A stretch of DNA of 64,000 bases, from NCBI GenBank assembly GCA_963682025.1, contig OY821518.1:224607070-224671069 (forward strand), in the 5' to 3' direction. The notes under the pieces were generated by a model that saw nothing but the letters and a program-made list of their open reading frames with translations, ran no database searches and had not been told where the DNA came from. Positions within the stretch are counted from its first letter, which is position 1, and each line of letters opens with the position of its first letter. Both the position numbers and the translations under genes were made by a program. The DNA comes from Cordilura impudica. Taxonomy: Eukaryota > Arthropoda > Insecta > Diptera > Scathophagidae. Positions 25,166 to 37,273 of the stretch are shown piece after piece.

Positions 25166-26808
25166 CTGTTCAACAGTGTTAATTAACGACGCTCTAATAC
25201 ATTGATTGACATTTTTAATTTTTATTGAGCTTTTTAATTTTGAATTAACAATCACATACCATAGCTCTATTATCAGCAAAAAAAATTTTAGTAACGCGGT
25301 GCTCTATATCACTTTTAATATTTTCCATACTTTTGTTACCATAGTTTTCCAGCCAAACAAGATTTTTTAAATATTTGCTTTCTTAACTTTCCCTTTATAT
25401 TTTAGTTTTAGTCTTTTTTAAATATATTTTATTAATATTAACCTATTTCCTTTCTAAGAATGTTTTTCTTTGTCCACAATTATTTGAAAGCTTCCGATTT
25501 ATAATAAAATTATAATTTTTGTTGTTTTTTTTTTACAACGGATATATAAAAGTCATTAGATTTGTGTAAGTTGTCTCCCCTTTTGTTAAAAATTTTTTAT
25601 ATAATAAATTATTTTTTAATTATTTAAATTTTTGGTTGTTAGTTTAAGTGTTCACCGTAAAAACGCCACTTACAATGTGAAAATAACAACAAAATAATTA
25701 ACAATCAAGAATTTTAATCACGATTTTAATGATAATAAAACAAACAAACAAAAAAGGAGAACCAGTTAATAGGCAAAGAACGATTACTTTTTTTTTTAAG
25801 AATATATGAAATTTTTGACTAGAAAAATTTGGCAAAAAACTTATGTGAAGTTTATTCAAACAACCAAAACAACAAAAAGATTAGTATTGCCAAGTTATTA
25901 TAACGTTTATGGCACAAGAGCAAAATAATAGAAAAAAAACAATTTCTGAATTTTAATAAAGACTTAACTAATAAAATTAAACAGAGGCCACACAAAAATA
26001 TATCATCTGAAAACCACAACGATTAATATATATTTGTTAAAGTCAATAAAAACTACCTTGTTATAATTACAAAGTGTAGGGATGGTGGTTTTAGACCAAA
26101 GACCAAATACGAAAACGTGTTCTAGGGAAGTTTTTTTAAGTGAAAGACGCAACCTTGTCCAGACGGTATCGTCCAAGACGGTCAACGTTTCTTTTTATTA
26201 AAATTATTTGATTGGCGTCGAGACAGACGATCACGTCCAATCTCGTTCACAATCGTATTTTATTATTTTATTTTTGTATTTTAATTCATATGAACAAGTG
26301 AAAACATCCGTGTTTATTGTAATTAGATGTTTATTCGGCAACTTCTGTTACAGGAATGACAATAATTATTTCTTAAACTAAGATTATATTATGACTTTAC
26401 ATAAAGGGCAAAACAGACAAGATAAACTCATTATGTTATTAGACAAGTGAGAGTTGAGTTAATCTCTCTTTAGTAGTAAGCTAATAAACAAATCAAAAAT
26501 GTAACTGCATATGTAATATAAGTTAAGTTAAATGTAAAAATTGAGTGAAATAGTTTTAGAAATTAATAAGAGCAAAATAACAAAAGAGAAAAACAAATAA
26601 TAATCTATACAAGCAATTAAGTAATAAATGAGTAAAAATATAATAATTAGTATCAAAATATAAAGAAATAAATAAGTGACCGCTACAAAAGTTATATGTA
26701 AATTTATCAAATTCAAATTTTTAAGTTACATTCAATTCTAAACCACCTTCCAAAATGTGCCTCATTACTAAAAAAAATTTCTTTTGTAACTAATCTTAAA
26801 ATATAGTA
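25166..26808. other. AT-rich intron-like DNA, no gene seen
   Basis: No transposon recognised. A slightly GC-richer patch at 26090-26260 has repeated GACGGT and CGTCCAA motifs but no supported exon. Confidence 0.45.
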
Positions 26809-26900
26809 CGTTCATAAACGATAGCACCTTTGGTAATCTGTGAATCAATGTTTTATAAAATTTGAAATATGAATGCAATAATTATCATATCTTCGTGGAA

Positions 26901-27251
26901 TCAATAATATTAGTAGGCTAGGCGATTTCTTGTGACCGATGTTTTGTTCTACCGTTTTATGCCCATTTTGACCAAACGTATATTATTTGAAAGGTATTTC
27001 TTTTTAGCCGTTTTGCAGACTTACAGATTTTAAAATTTTTTTTTATTTTGAATAAATTGCATTTAAAGTTGCTACTAACACATTTATAAAATTATACATA
27101 TGCTATATGTGTTTTATTAAATTTGTTTGAGTTTGTTATCTTCATTCACAATAATAATAAATCATAAAAGTATTGGTTTGTGAATTGGCTAAGTTGAAAA
27201 ATAAAGCTGCCTAGAAATTGCACTCGAATTTCGAGCGCTGGAATCTGCTAG
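26901..27251 (+). mobile_element. Non-autonomous Helitron
   Basis: The 5' end is TC (TCAATAATATTAGTAGGC), followed by GGCGATTTCTTGTGACCGAT. The 3' end has a hairpin, GCACTCGAATTTCGAGCGC, then TGGAATCTG and CTAG. It lies between A (26900) and T (27252), the expected Helitron AT target. Same family as 28683, 50256 and 60945. Confidence 0.85.
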
Positions 27252-27255
27252 TTTA

Positions 27256-28665
27256 TACCAATATGTTTTATTTCCAAAAATAAACTTATATTAAACAAAA
27301 CTTCGATTAATAAGAAATACCGTTATTAAAATCTCTTACTTCGCAATAGCTAGCATATTAAAGCGTTCAAATTGTACAGCACAAATGCACAAAAAGTCCT
27401 TGCTCGACAAAAAGTACCATTTTAAAACAATATGTTCTATTTAATTTTATTAAAAACATTAGTGATAAACAAAATGCCACTGGGAAATGTACTAAATGAA
27501 CTCGAAAAAGGTAAAATTTTCCACATTGTCAGAAAATGTGGCATCAAAAGCGAAAATTGCATTTCAAATCAGTAGAAGTCGAAAGGTTGTTATAATTTTT
27601 TTTTTTATATATTGCAAATTATGGCAAAAATTAAACCAGTTATAAAAAAACAAAGTTGAATGAACGCGAACGCCGACATATTTTGAATGAAGCAAACAAA
27701 GGTGTACCCAACTTGCTGGATGCGTTTCCAACAAAGTGTGTAAAATGTCCATTTGGAATGTTCTTAACTTTTCCAAACAAAATGAAAGACAAACCATGAA
27801 GAAAGTTTCTTGTCTTTTCAAACGACATATTAATGTACGGTTGGAATTTTTCAAAAATAAGATGTGTATAAAATTGGTCAAATGTAAAGTCCTTATTTTT
27901 GTGTTAGAGAATAATTACTTTATTTGCTTTTTTTTTTAAATAATTTTGCCAGATGAAAAAAATGTAAGTTTGATGGTCCTGACCAGAATTGTAGTTACTG
28001 ACGTGACCTACGAAAAGAATTCCAACTTTCATGGTGGTTCTGTTATGAGATTTTGTGTGCGTTTACTAAGGAGTGTTGTCTGGAGTTCGAAATCGTGTAA
28101 GCCAAAATGAACAGTGATAAATGCTGTGAATTCCTTCCATATAGATTGTTGTCATTTTTACATGTAAATATATAGAAAAAAATCATGTCAGAAAATTAAG
28201 CTTGAATGATGTCGTTGATTTGGAATGGCCTGCTTGCTCTCCTATATTAACCCCATAGAAAATATATCGGAAATTATCGTCTGAAGAATTTATGCTGACA
28301 ATCGTTAATTCATAAATGTGAATGAGCTAAAAATTTCAATTTTCAAAGAGTTGGGAGCACTTCATTAAGGTGTTATGAGAAAATTAATAAGTTCTATGAA
28401 AAATTTAATATTTTATTGCACTAAAGCAAAAGGTGGTATTGCAAACTATTAAGTTGATGTTATTTTTTATTATTTTTATTTCCATTAAAAAATAAAGGAA
28501 TTGAATATTTTTTCTCAAACAAAGACTTTTTTGTCTTTGTGCTATACAATTTGTACGATTTAATATGCTAGATATTGAGATATAAGAGATTTTAATAACG
28601 GTGTTTCTAATTAATCGAAGTTTTGTTTAATATAAGTTTATTATTGGAAAGAAAACATATTAATA
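27256..28665 (+). mobile_element. Tc1-like element with long (about 120-140 bp) inverted repeats
   Basis: The arms 27256-27400 and 28530-28665 match in inverted order: CAATATGTTTT.TTTCC, AAACAAAACTTCGATTAAT, CCGTTATTAAAATCTCTTA and CAAATTGTA.AGCACAAA. TA dinucleotides flank the ends. The interior holds a broken transposase. It lies 4 bp from one Helitron and 17 bp from the next. Confidence 0.75.
27640..28452 (+). pseudogene. Tc1-type transposase, heavily mutated
   Basis: Plus-strand pieces in changing frames: KLNERERRHILNEANKG (N-terminal DNA-binding region), WSNVKSL, NDVVDLEWPACSPILTPIEN (usual SPDLNPIEN with the catalytic Glu), YADNR and ELGALH, ending LISSMKNLIF and KAKGGIANY. Many stops and frameshifts. 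The first Asp block is not recognisable. Confidence 0.7.
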
Positions 28666-28682
28666 TAAATTCCAGAGAAATA

Positions 28683-29672
28683 TCTATAATATTAATAGGC
28701 AAGGCGATTTCTTGTGACCGATGTAAGTTTCACAGTTTTACCCCGATTTTGACAAAAAAATTATCATTTGAAAGGTAATTCTTTTTAGCTGTTACCCAGA
28801 TTTACAGATTTTCATCGTCTGGAACATTTTTTTGGAGTTATGATCGTTTAAAGTTGCTACTAACACATACATAAAATTATACAATGCTATTGGGCAATTC
28901 ACAACAGGTGTTGTATCGTTTTATCTGTTGTATCGTGTATTACTTTACAATAGTGTAAAATTGTTATTGGTAATTTGCATTGAAAAGTCTGATACAGCGA
29001 TACAACTTCATTTGCTGTGTTTAGTAAATGTTGTATATTGTATCATAACATATCAGTCCCAAGTGAATGCCAGTTTTTATGAAAAAGAAAAAACAAATAC
29101 ATACAATTTTAACAGCATAAATAATTATAAAATATAAAATTACAAATAATGCAAATAACGAAAAGTTCATTTATATAAAAATTAATGTTTATATTTTTGG
29201 TATGTATTTCCTCTTTCAGTCTCAACCAAAACATTTAACTTTTTTTTTGTATTCTAAATTAAAATGGAAGAGGTACGTAACTAAAACGCCAGGGTATATC
29301 TTATGACCAGAAAGCAAACACCGACACGTGCTTTCTCTTGTACGAAATAACAGAAGTGACGAAGCGACATTTCCTCGTTGGGTCGATAATTACTAAAGAA
29401 AACGTTTTACATTATGAAAATACAACTGACTGTTCACAACAAATGATTGTATTGTGTATTTTAATACAAAATACAATATACAACACCAGTTGTGAATTAC
29501 CCATATGTGTGTGTTTATTAAATTTGTTAATGTGTTTGTGTTAATGTGTTGAGTTTATTTTCTTCATTTAAAATGAGTTGAATTGTGAAGCATACCTTTA
29601 GGGTCTTTATTAAATGAAAAAATAAAATTTCCTAGAATTTGCACTCGAATTTCGAGTGCTGGAATCTGCTAG
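28683..29672 (+). mobile_element. Non-autonomous Helitron with an internal insertion
   Basis: 5' TCTATAATATTAATAGGC and GGCGATTTCTTGTGACCGAT; 3' hairpin GCACTCGAATTTCGAGTGC followed by CTAG, then T. Apart from the element at 28891-29503 it matches the roughly 300-bp relatives. Confidence 0.85.
28891..29503. mobile_element. MITE-like TIR element nested in the Helitron
   Basis: TIRs TGGGCAATTCACAACAGGTG and, inward from the right, TGGGTAATTCACAACTGGTG, continuing into TTGTAT. The flanks suggest a 2-3 bp (TA or TAT) duplication. No transposase. It may belong with Harbinger-type elements by its short duplication, but this is not certain. Confidence 0.7.
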
Positions 29673-29756
29673 TAATAATTATTGCCTGCATAGTTCAAAA
29701 TTTATAAAACTTTGATTCACAGATTACCAAATGTGCTATCATTTATGAATGTATTT

Positions 29757-29990
29757 AAATAGATTTAGCAAAATTTTAGCGGAACAGCTGTTTACGTTTT
29801 TTCAATATAAGATTAAAAACAAAATAAATAATACCTCAAGATAGAATATTTTTATTTAAAATATTCCAAAGATTTGGCAACTACGAAAAAAATTAAATCC
29901 TCAAAAGATAAAATTGTATATTATATAAATAATTTACAACAATTTTTTTTTTTTTTTTTAATAAAAAATCTTTTTTTCGATCTTTATCAT
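29757..29990. other. No feature recognised
   Basis: AT-rich spacer ending in a poly-T run. Confidence 0.4.
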
Positions 29991-30078
29991 TTTAATGATT
30001 GAGTTTGAAATTATTCAGGCTCAAGGTCAAATGTTTTTACTTTAAATAAAGCAATAAACATTTCAAACTCAATCAAAA
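29991..30078. repeat. Short hairpin relative of the 487-bp unit
   Basis: TGATTGAGTTTGAAATTATT, CAGGCTCAAGGTCAAATG and TTTTTACTTTAAATAAAG match the unit at 21738. It closes with the inverted CATTTCAAACTCAATCA, so this copy is a small terminal inverted repeat element. Confidence 0.65.
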
Positions 30079-31200
30079 ATGTACAACAATTAAACAATCC
30101 ACTCGTGAAAACATTAAATTTTTTAAGATTAGCTACAAAAGAAAAACTAAAATAATTTATCATGTTTTGTTAGAAGTTGGATGTGAAAACTCTGAACAAC
30201 AACGCAAATTCGATGTATTTATATATTTTTTCTTTTCAATTTTAACAAGACAATTCGATTTTGTACACCTTCCCATTACTAAACAAAATTCTACAGATCT
30301 AAACATAAATAACGAAAACTTTTCGTTCCGTATTTCTAATTTTACCAAAATCATGGAAAATAGATTCTAGAAAATATACTGCCACAAACGTATTTTGGAA
30401 TCATTCTTAATTGATTGCTTGGAAAAAACTTGTGGCCACTTGTGAAAAATTAAATTGCTTTTGTTGTTGCATTAAACAACCTGGACAGAGATACATACAT
30501 CTATGTACACTTAAAATTCCCTTGACACCAAACAGATTTTTCATACCTTAAATACCTGAAATAACAATTGGTCTATTATGACAACTTTTATGACAATCTC
30601 TAATGAGATTATAGAAACATAAACAAAACAAAATTACACTTAAAACGTAATTTAGTAACAAAAAAAAAAGAAAAAAAGAATAAGAGACAGATTTAAGAGG
30701 AAAAAAAAACAGGTGATTCTGATACACTACCGAGAAAAGCAACCAATTTGAGGTGAAACTAACGTTAGGTGTAAAAAGAAATATTATTTAATGTCTGCCC
30801 TAAAATTTTTTTTTATAATTAATTTTTATATGCTTACTGTGAAAAAAAAAATTAGCGCCAGCTAAAAATTTCATTATATCGTGTACAAACATTACCAAGC
30901 ATAATTTTACAATATTTTTTAAAACCTCTGTTTTCTTTCGCATTGAAAAGTCAACAACAAAAGGATTTCATTACGTTTCTTATTATTATTTGTAGTTATT
31001 TGTATTCCGCTACTCAATTTATGGGCCCATATGTTGTGGTGTTGATATGATGATGTGTGAACATTTAGCTACTTGAACAATAAAAAAAACTTAAAAATAT
31101 TCTTGACAGTTTGAACACAAATAAGGTAAATTTGTTTCAATATTTCTTTCTGTTTATTGTTTAACTTATTTGTTTGGAAATAAAATTTTAATGGGGTTTT
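30079..31200. other. AT-rich DNA, no gene seen
   Basis: Short antisense frames only; a poly-A purine tract at 30660-30710. Nothing recognised. Confidence 0.4.
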
Positions 31201-32470
31201 AAAACCAGAATATGGTGTTTTTATTTAACAGCAATCAGTAAAGTTAAAATTTTTAAAAATATAAATTGGCAATTCTTAATAAGGTGTTACAAAATTGGTA
31301 ACTCTGAATCTGAGAAAAATTGCTTTAAACAAAACAACTATATTAAGAAAATGTTAATCTTTTGCTTAAGTTTTGAACAGAAATAAATAAAGAAGTTACT
31401 TTAAAAAATGATGTAAATTAATTTTTTTAATATTAAAGAATAGCTTTTAGAGCATAAATTGACAATTCTTAATTGCGTTCAACAAAATTTGCAATTTTTA
31501 AACTACTAGGAAATTCAGTCAATTTGTAAAAAAAAATTTAATCATATGAACTGATGTTGGACTAAAATATTGAAAACTTTAATATGCGATAAAATATTCA
31601 TAAATTGGCAACTCTAAATCTGACAAATACTTTTTAAAATTAGAAAAATTTTCTATAAATCAATATATTTAAATAATTTTTTCAGAATATATACATACAT
31701 ATGTAGAAAAAATTAAAAAAATAAATTTGTAATTCGTAATAAAGTTTAACTAAAATGGCCACTTATTGGCTACAATAGAAGCTTACATTTGCTAAATAAA
31801 ACTTTAACCCAAAAAATAAAAGGTTTGATATTGACAAAAATAATTACAATTTTAATAAATGCAGGCAACAAAATCTATGAATTGGTAACTCTAAAACTGA
31901 TAGATATTGCTTAAATTTTAAACAAGGAAAATAAAGGAGTACATTTTAATAATACATCATTTAATATTATTATATTAACTTCCAAAGGTTTTGGAATATA
32001 AATTTACAATTTAAATAACACACTAAAACTACAAGCAGATTCACTCACTTTATAAATAACATTTTAATCATGATGTGGATACAAATATTTAAAAAAAAAA
32101 AATTAAATTAAGCGATAAAAACATTTTTAAATTGGCTATTCTAAAACTGACAAAAAATGTTTAGATATAATTTTTTCTATAAAGCAGTACATTTCAATGA
32201 TGCAGAAAATAGATTAAAAAAAATATTAAATATATAAATTGACAATTTCTAATTATTTTATAACACTAAACTACAAACAAGGCTTCAATTTTAGAACAAA
32301 TAGTTGGATTCACACAATGAAATATTGTTAACGTCGAAGAAAAATTTATAAATTGCCAACTCTCAAACTGATATTTTTACCAAATTTTAAGCAAATAAAA
32401 TGAAGCAGTAAATTTCAAATAATAAACAAAACTAGCAGAGTCCAGGCCTCAATTCCAAGGTTCAGAAAAT
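31201..32470. repeat. Ancient degenerate tandem array, left block
   Basis: A motif like AAATTGGCAACTCTAAAACTGA recurs near 31294, 31604, 31879, 32133 and 32350, alternating with AAATTGACAATTCTTAATT-like motifs near 31265, 31459, 31724, 31999 and 32237. Spacing is about 105-155 bp between successive motifs. Units are strongly diverged. Confidence 0.65.
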
Positions 32471-32714
32471 ACACACATGAAACACACAATGTTCTGTTCA
32501 AAAGCAGCCAACACATATCTTTATTTTCATATCAATTATGTGCGTTTCTAAATTTTCTACGGTGCCCAACACAATCATGACTGTGTTCGTTTTAATATTT
32601 CGTTATTTACACGAACATATTTGTATCACGTACTTTTTGTTTCGATCACACATAAACCACACATATTGGAGTGTTGCTTTATTTGAAGTTCGTGTTCTGG
32701 TACGTGTACTGAAA

Positions 32715-33005
32715 AAAAAAACAGAACATGTACAATAAACAGGTTCGAGTTCAGTTATATTTTAAGTCGTGTTGTGGCTCGTGTACTAAGAAAAAACAGA
32801 ACATGTACAATAAGTAGGTTCGAGTTCAGTTATATTTTAAGTCGTGTTCAGGCTCGTGTACTAAGAAAAAATAGAACATGTACAATAAACAGGTTCGAGT
32901 TCAGTTATATTTTAAGTCGTGTTCTGGCTCGTGTACTAAGAAAAAATAGAACATGTACAATAAACAGGTTCGAATTCAGTTATATTTTAAATTCGTGTTC
33001 TGGTT
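32715..33005 (+). repeat. 75-bp tandem repeats in the left foldback arm
   Basis: AGGTTCGAGTTCAGTTATAT recurs at 32741, 32816, 32891 and 32966, exactly 75 bp apart. Each unit also contains GAACATGTACAATAAACAGG and CTCGTGTACTAAGAAAAAA. Because 75 is a multiple of three, frames stay open by arithmetic. Confidence 0.9.
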
Positions 33006-34135
33006 CTTGTACTACGAAAAATTGAAACATCAATTCGCGATCTGATACACCCCGATAAAAACGACAACAATTGTTTCAACCAAATTTATTAAAATTTTAT
33101 TGACCTTTTTTTATGACTTACGTTGCAAATTGTTTACAATTGTCAAATATTTTAAAATTTTATTGGCCATTTCTATGTGATTTACGTTGAAATTATTTAC
33201 AATTGTTTTTATTGACTGGTTTTTATTTTAATAAAATATGGTAATAAAAGTTTCACTTGTTGGTTGTTAGGTTTTTTTGCATTACCCACAACTATTTTCG
33301 CAACCAATTAGTGTCATAGACGAAAAACCCAATTTTGCGGCATAAAAGACACACTTGTTGGTTGTTAGGATCTTTTGCAAACATTTTTTTTTTTTTTGGT
33401 AACAAATAACTTTAGACACAAACAAATTTTGCATCATAAAAAACACAATCACCCACCCTTAATTTGCGAACCAATTAGTGTCAATGCACAATCCTTTTCT
33501 CAATGATTTTTTGGGATTTTTTGCATAAAAACACAATGAGTGTCAATAAAAAAACCCAAAAAAATATTTTCATATTTTATTGTCCCTTTTTTATGACTTA
33601 CGTTACAACTTCACGCAATTGATTTTGCAATAAATAGCGAGTGCGTGCGTCATTTATTCATAAAAAGTGGTTCAGTTTTCATTAGATCGTGATCTATAAG
33701 TGTACTGTGTTATTGTGTAAATTGCAAATATTTTGGGAAAATTAAAACAATTTGAAAGCAATAACAGAAATAAGTTTTGCTATAAAAAATACGCAACTTT
33801 TAATAGCGAAACGAAAAAATTTACACGTCTGATTGAAACCTGCAAGAAAGATTTAAGTGCAGTGTGCACTTTTTGTGTCTTAAGTATTTTATTACCATCT
33901 TTTATTAAAATAAAAACCAGTCAATAAAAACAATTGTAAATAATTTCAACGTAAATCACAAAAAATGGCCAATAAAATTTTAAAATATTTTACAATTGTA
34001 AACAATTTGCAACGTAAGTCATAAAAAGGGGTCAATAAAATTTTAATAAAGTTGGTTGAAACAATTGTTGTCGTTTTTATCGGGGTGTATGAGATCGCGA
34101 ATTGATGTTTCAATTTTTCGTAGTACAAGAACCAG

Positions 34136-34425
34136 AACACGAATTTAAAATATAACTGAACTCGAACCTGTTTATTGTACATGTTCTATTTTTTCTTAGT
34201 ACACGAGCCAGAACACGACTTAAAATATAACTGAACTCGAACCTGTTTATTGTACATGTTCTGTTTTTTCTTAGTACACGAGCCTGAACACGACTTAAAA
34301 TATAACTGAACTCGAACCTGTTTATTGTACATGTTCTGTTTTTGCTTAGTACACGAGCCACAACTCGACTTAAAATATAACTGAACTCGAACCTGTTTAT
34401 TGTACATGTTCTGTTTTTTTTCAGT
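34136..34425 (-). repeat. 75-bp tandem repeats in the right foldback arm
   Basis: Inverted counterpart of the left-arm repeats, with one more unit. The 161-residue minus-strand frame across it repeats a 25-residue period and has no known domain. Confidence 0.9.
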
Positions 34426-34679
34426 ACACGTACCAGAACACGAACTTTAAATAAAGCAACACTCCAATATGTGTGGTTTATGCGTGATCGAAACAAAAAG
34501 TGCGTGATACAAAAATGTTCGTGTAAATAACGAAATATTAAAACGAACACAGTCATGATTGTGTTGGGCAACGTAGAAAATTTAGAAACGCACATAATTG
34601 ATATGAAGCTAAAAATATGTGTGCGTTGGTCTAAATTATGTTTGTTTACATATATGTACGAGTTTTTTTATTCAGTGTG

Positions 34680-35126
34680 TGTTTTTTTCTGAACTCTGCT
34701 CAATTCACAATGCAACACAAATTAAATAAACACACAGACACAGCATTGTATAGTTCTTTTATATATGTGTTAGTGGCAACTTCAAATGAATTTTACTCAA
34801 AAAATAAAAAAATGTACCAGATGGTGCACATCTGTAAAAATGTTGAAGATCTGTAAAGAAATACCTTTCAAATGGTATATTGAAATGGTATATTGCAATC
34901 AATACTGTAATTAATAAGCAAATTTTAATTTTGTTTCAATGGTGCGTGGTAGAGAAGAAGAAAGCATATATTTCAAAAATGGAAAACTACACTGCATTCT
35001 TAATCGGATCGGTTTCTGGCATTTCATGAGCGATTTATTGAAAGGTAGATTTTTCGTCAAAATCGGTTGGTAATTGAAAGTGTAGAATATGTCACCTGAA
35101 ATCGCCTTACCTATTAGTATTATAGA
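34680..35126 (-). mobile_element. Helitron fragment, 3' end missing
   Basis: Read on the minus strand it begins TCTATAATACTAATAGGTAA and GGCGATTTC, the 5' end of the Helitron family at 28683, followed by GGTATTTCTTTACAGATC-type sequence. No 3' hairpin or CTAG was found on the left, where it abuts the foldback element region. Confidence 0.65.
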
Positions 35127-35236
35127 TATATATTAACATTTTCAAAAGATAAAGTTTCAAAAATATAAATTTCCAATTCCAAATAATTGCTATTAAATCG
35201 GCAATTATGACACCGAAGCCCCTGAATTAAGATATT

Positions 35237-35710
35237 TTTATACCCTTCATAACACTGTGCAGAGTGTATATATTGGTTTGTCATTCCGTTTGTATCGCAT
35301 CGAAAAAGGCATTTGTGATGCCAAAAAGTATATATATATTCTTGATCCTTATAACAACTCAAGTCGATATAGCAATATCCGTTTGTCTATCTGTCTGTTG
35401 AAATCACGTTCTTTCACAAAATGAACCATTTACCTGGGTAAAGTTATTGTTTGTCATTACTTCGAGCAAGTTGGTATTTAAAATGGGGTAAATCGGGGAT
35501 CATTGAAAACACCTCTTAAAAGAGTTAAAAATTCTGTGTGTTTGTTGTAATAATTTCATATTAAGTTTTCAAATTATCAAATTGTTACTTTTTAAAATAT
35601 TTGGTTTACATTTGTCATAAATAGTACAATAAGGCCAGATATCAATGTAAACATAAAACCGATGTGGAGGATACCAAAGATTCCGGACAGCCGAATTTAA
35701 TACTCTTGTT
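35237..35710 (-). mobile_element. DINE-1-like element (family A)
   Basis: Plus-strand order: ATACCCTTCATAACACTGTGC, GTTTGTCATTCCGTTTGTAT, TTCTTGATCCTTATAACAAC, GTCTATCTGTCTGTTGAAAT and, at the far end, ATACTCTTGTT (complement of the AACAAGTAAGAGT head). No microsatellite core. Confidence 0.7.
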
Positions 35711-35983
35711 CAATTCATAATCATTATTAAAAAAAATTCAAAAAATCAATCGTTAAAAAATAAATTGGCAACTTTGAAACCGAAAGAATGCTTAAAATGT
35801 CAGTAAATTTCATTATATCATTCCAATAAATTTCAATATATTAAATACGAAAGCTGAAAAATTAAAATTCTAAAAATATAAATTGACAATTCTTACTTAA
35901 GTGCTACAAGGTTGGCAATTCAAAAACTGAAAGAAAATAAAATATATAACTAAATATATATATATATTTATATATTTATTTTT

Positions 35984-36030
<47 letters not shown>

Positions 36031-37273
36031 AATTGGAATGAAAATAAATCCAATTGGCAACTCTGAAAATTATTGAAAATGTTAAATTTGGATGCATAAT
36101 ACATGAGTCAGGAATTTATGTGGTTTTTTAATGCGTTAAAGGTTAAAATAAGCAACCCTAGAAAATATTTGTACCACATTGGCAACTCTAAAATTGATAT
36201 ATCATGCTTAGATTTTATGTAGAAGATATGAATCAAATATCAGAATTAAAAAAGCTAAAAATAATCGGAGTACGGTAAAAATAAAAATTTGCAACTTCTA
36301 TTCAGCCTTTATAAAATTGGTAACTCTAAAATTGAGAGATCGTGCTTAAACTTAATTCAGAAAATAAGAAACAAGATATTTATATGATTTATGTTGACAA
36401 AAATAATTTAAATTACCATTATAATTGCGTTTAATATATAAATTGGCAATTTTAAAATTGATAAACCAAGCTTTCATTTTAAGCATAAGATTTTAAACAA
36501 GTGTCTTAATTAAAGTTCAATTAATAATTAAAATGTCACTGAAATGCATTAAAATGATAAATTGACAACTCCTAATCGATATTTTAAAAGATCGTCGGTT
36601 GTGAAGCAAGCTTTAATTAACTTACATATAATAAAGTTATAAAAAAAAAACGCTTTAAAAGTTGTCAACTCAATGCAAGATAAATATATAAAATATCAGA
36701 AAAATTAAGACTTAAAGACCTATAAATTGACAACCATTAAACAAGTTTGGTTACTCTAGAACTGAGAGGAAATACTTAAATTACTTAAGGATTAGCTCCA
36801 AATCCAATATCACCATTTCTGTAGAGGCGTTGCCAATACGTTAAAAATATAAATTTCCAACATTTAATTAATTGTTGCAACTATGATTCAAGTAGACATG
36901 CTCGAATTGTATGCCCAAGAATTTAATAAAATATGTACATATATAAATTAAAATGGGGAAAAAATAATATTTTGGTAAAACTTTTAAAATGGAAACACTC
37001 TCTTTAGAAAAATTAAAAAAAGTTGGCTATTAAAAGAATAGAAGCATTTTCTGTAAATGGAAAAATAAATTATAAAGCAAAATATTTTAATAATAAAAAC
37101 ATATATCAATAAAAAAAAATGGACTTAAAAATAAATGCTTGCTAGTCCTAGTTCAGCTACTCAAGAAAAAATCTGGAACTCCTAAACTGAGAAAAACTAG
37201 TTAACTTTTGGGCTTCAGTTAAAAAAACTAATATCATAAATTATGAAAATTCGCATTGCCTATATGTTAAATA
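35711..37273. repeat. Ancient degenerate tandem array, middle block
   Basis: The TTGGCAACTCTAAAATTGA-like motif recurs near 35763, 35911, 36050, 36180, 36319, 36440 and 36752, with the partner TTGACAATTCTTA-like motif near 35883, 36288, 36561 and 36728. It includes a TA microsatellite. Confidence 0.65.
35954..36027. repeat. (TA)n microsatellite
   Basis: An interrupted, then uninterrupted, AT dinucleotide run. Confidence 0.95.

Larger units (their letters stand above)
26809..29756. mobile_element. Outer inverted-repeat element, split by three later insertions
   Basis: The left arm (26809-26888: GTTCATAAACGATAGCACCT, TTGGTAATCTGTGAATCAA, ending CAATAATTAT) is the inverted copy of the right arm (29675-29756). 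Between the arms lie Helitron 26901-27251, a Tc1-like element 27256-28665 and Helitron 28683-29672. The outer unit was probably a short hairpin MITE; its class is unknown. Confidence 0.7.
32505..34628. mobile_element. Foldback-like element with about 730-bp inverted arms
   Basis: The left arm (32505-33236) and right arm (33903-34628) are inverted copies, sharing CATATCAATTATGTGCGTTT, ACACAATCATGACTGTG, a 75-bp tandem repeat (4-5 units) and TTTCAACCAAATTTATT-type inner ends. Long arms built of tandem repeats are typical of foldback (FB/TU) elements. The central 666 bp holds AT-rich DNA and one 64-residue frame at 33733 with no recognised domain. Confidence 0.8.

Noticed and set aside
26003..26260. 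GC-richer patch as a small exon of the minus-strand gene
   Set aside because: No paired splice sites with a compatible phase-0 frame could be supported.
32538..34595. Long frames with 25-residue repeats as a repeat protein
   Set aside because: The 75-bp unit is a multiple of three, so an open frame persists automatically; no domain or promoter is seen.
35897..36097. Ile/Tyr repeat frame
   Set aside because: Translation of a TA microsatellite.
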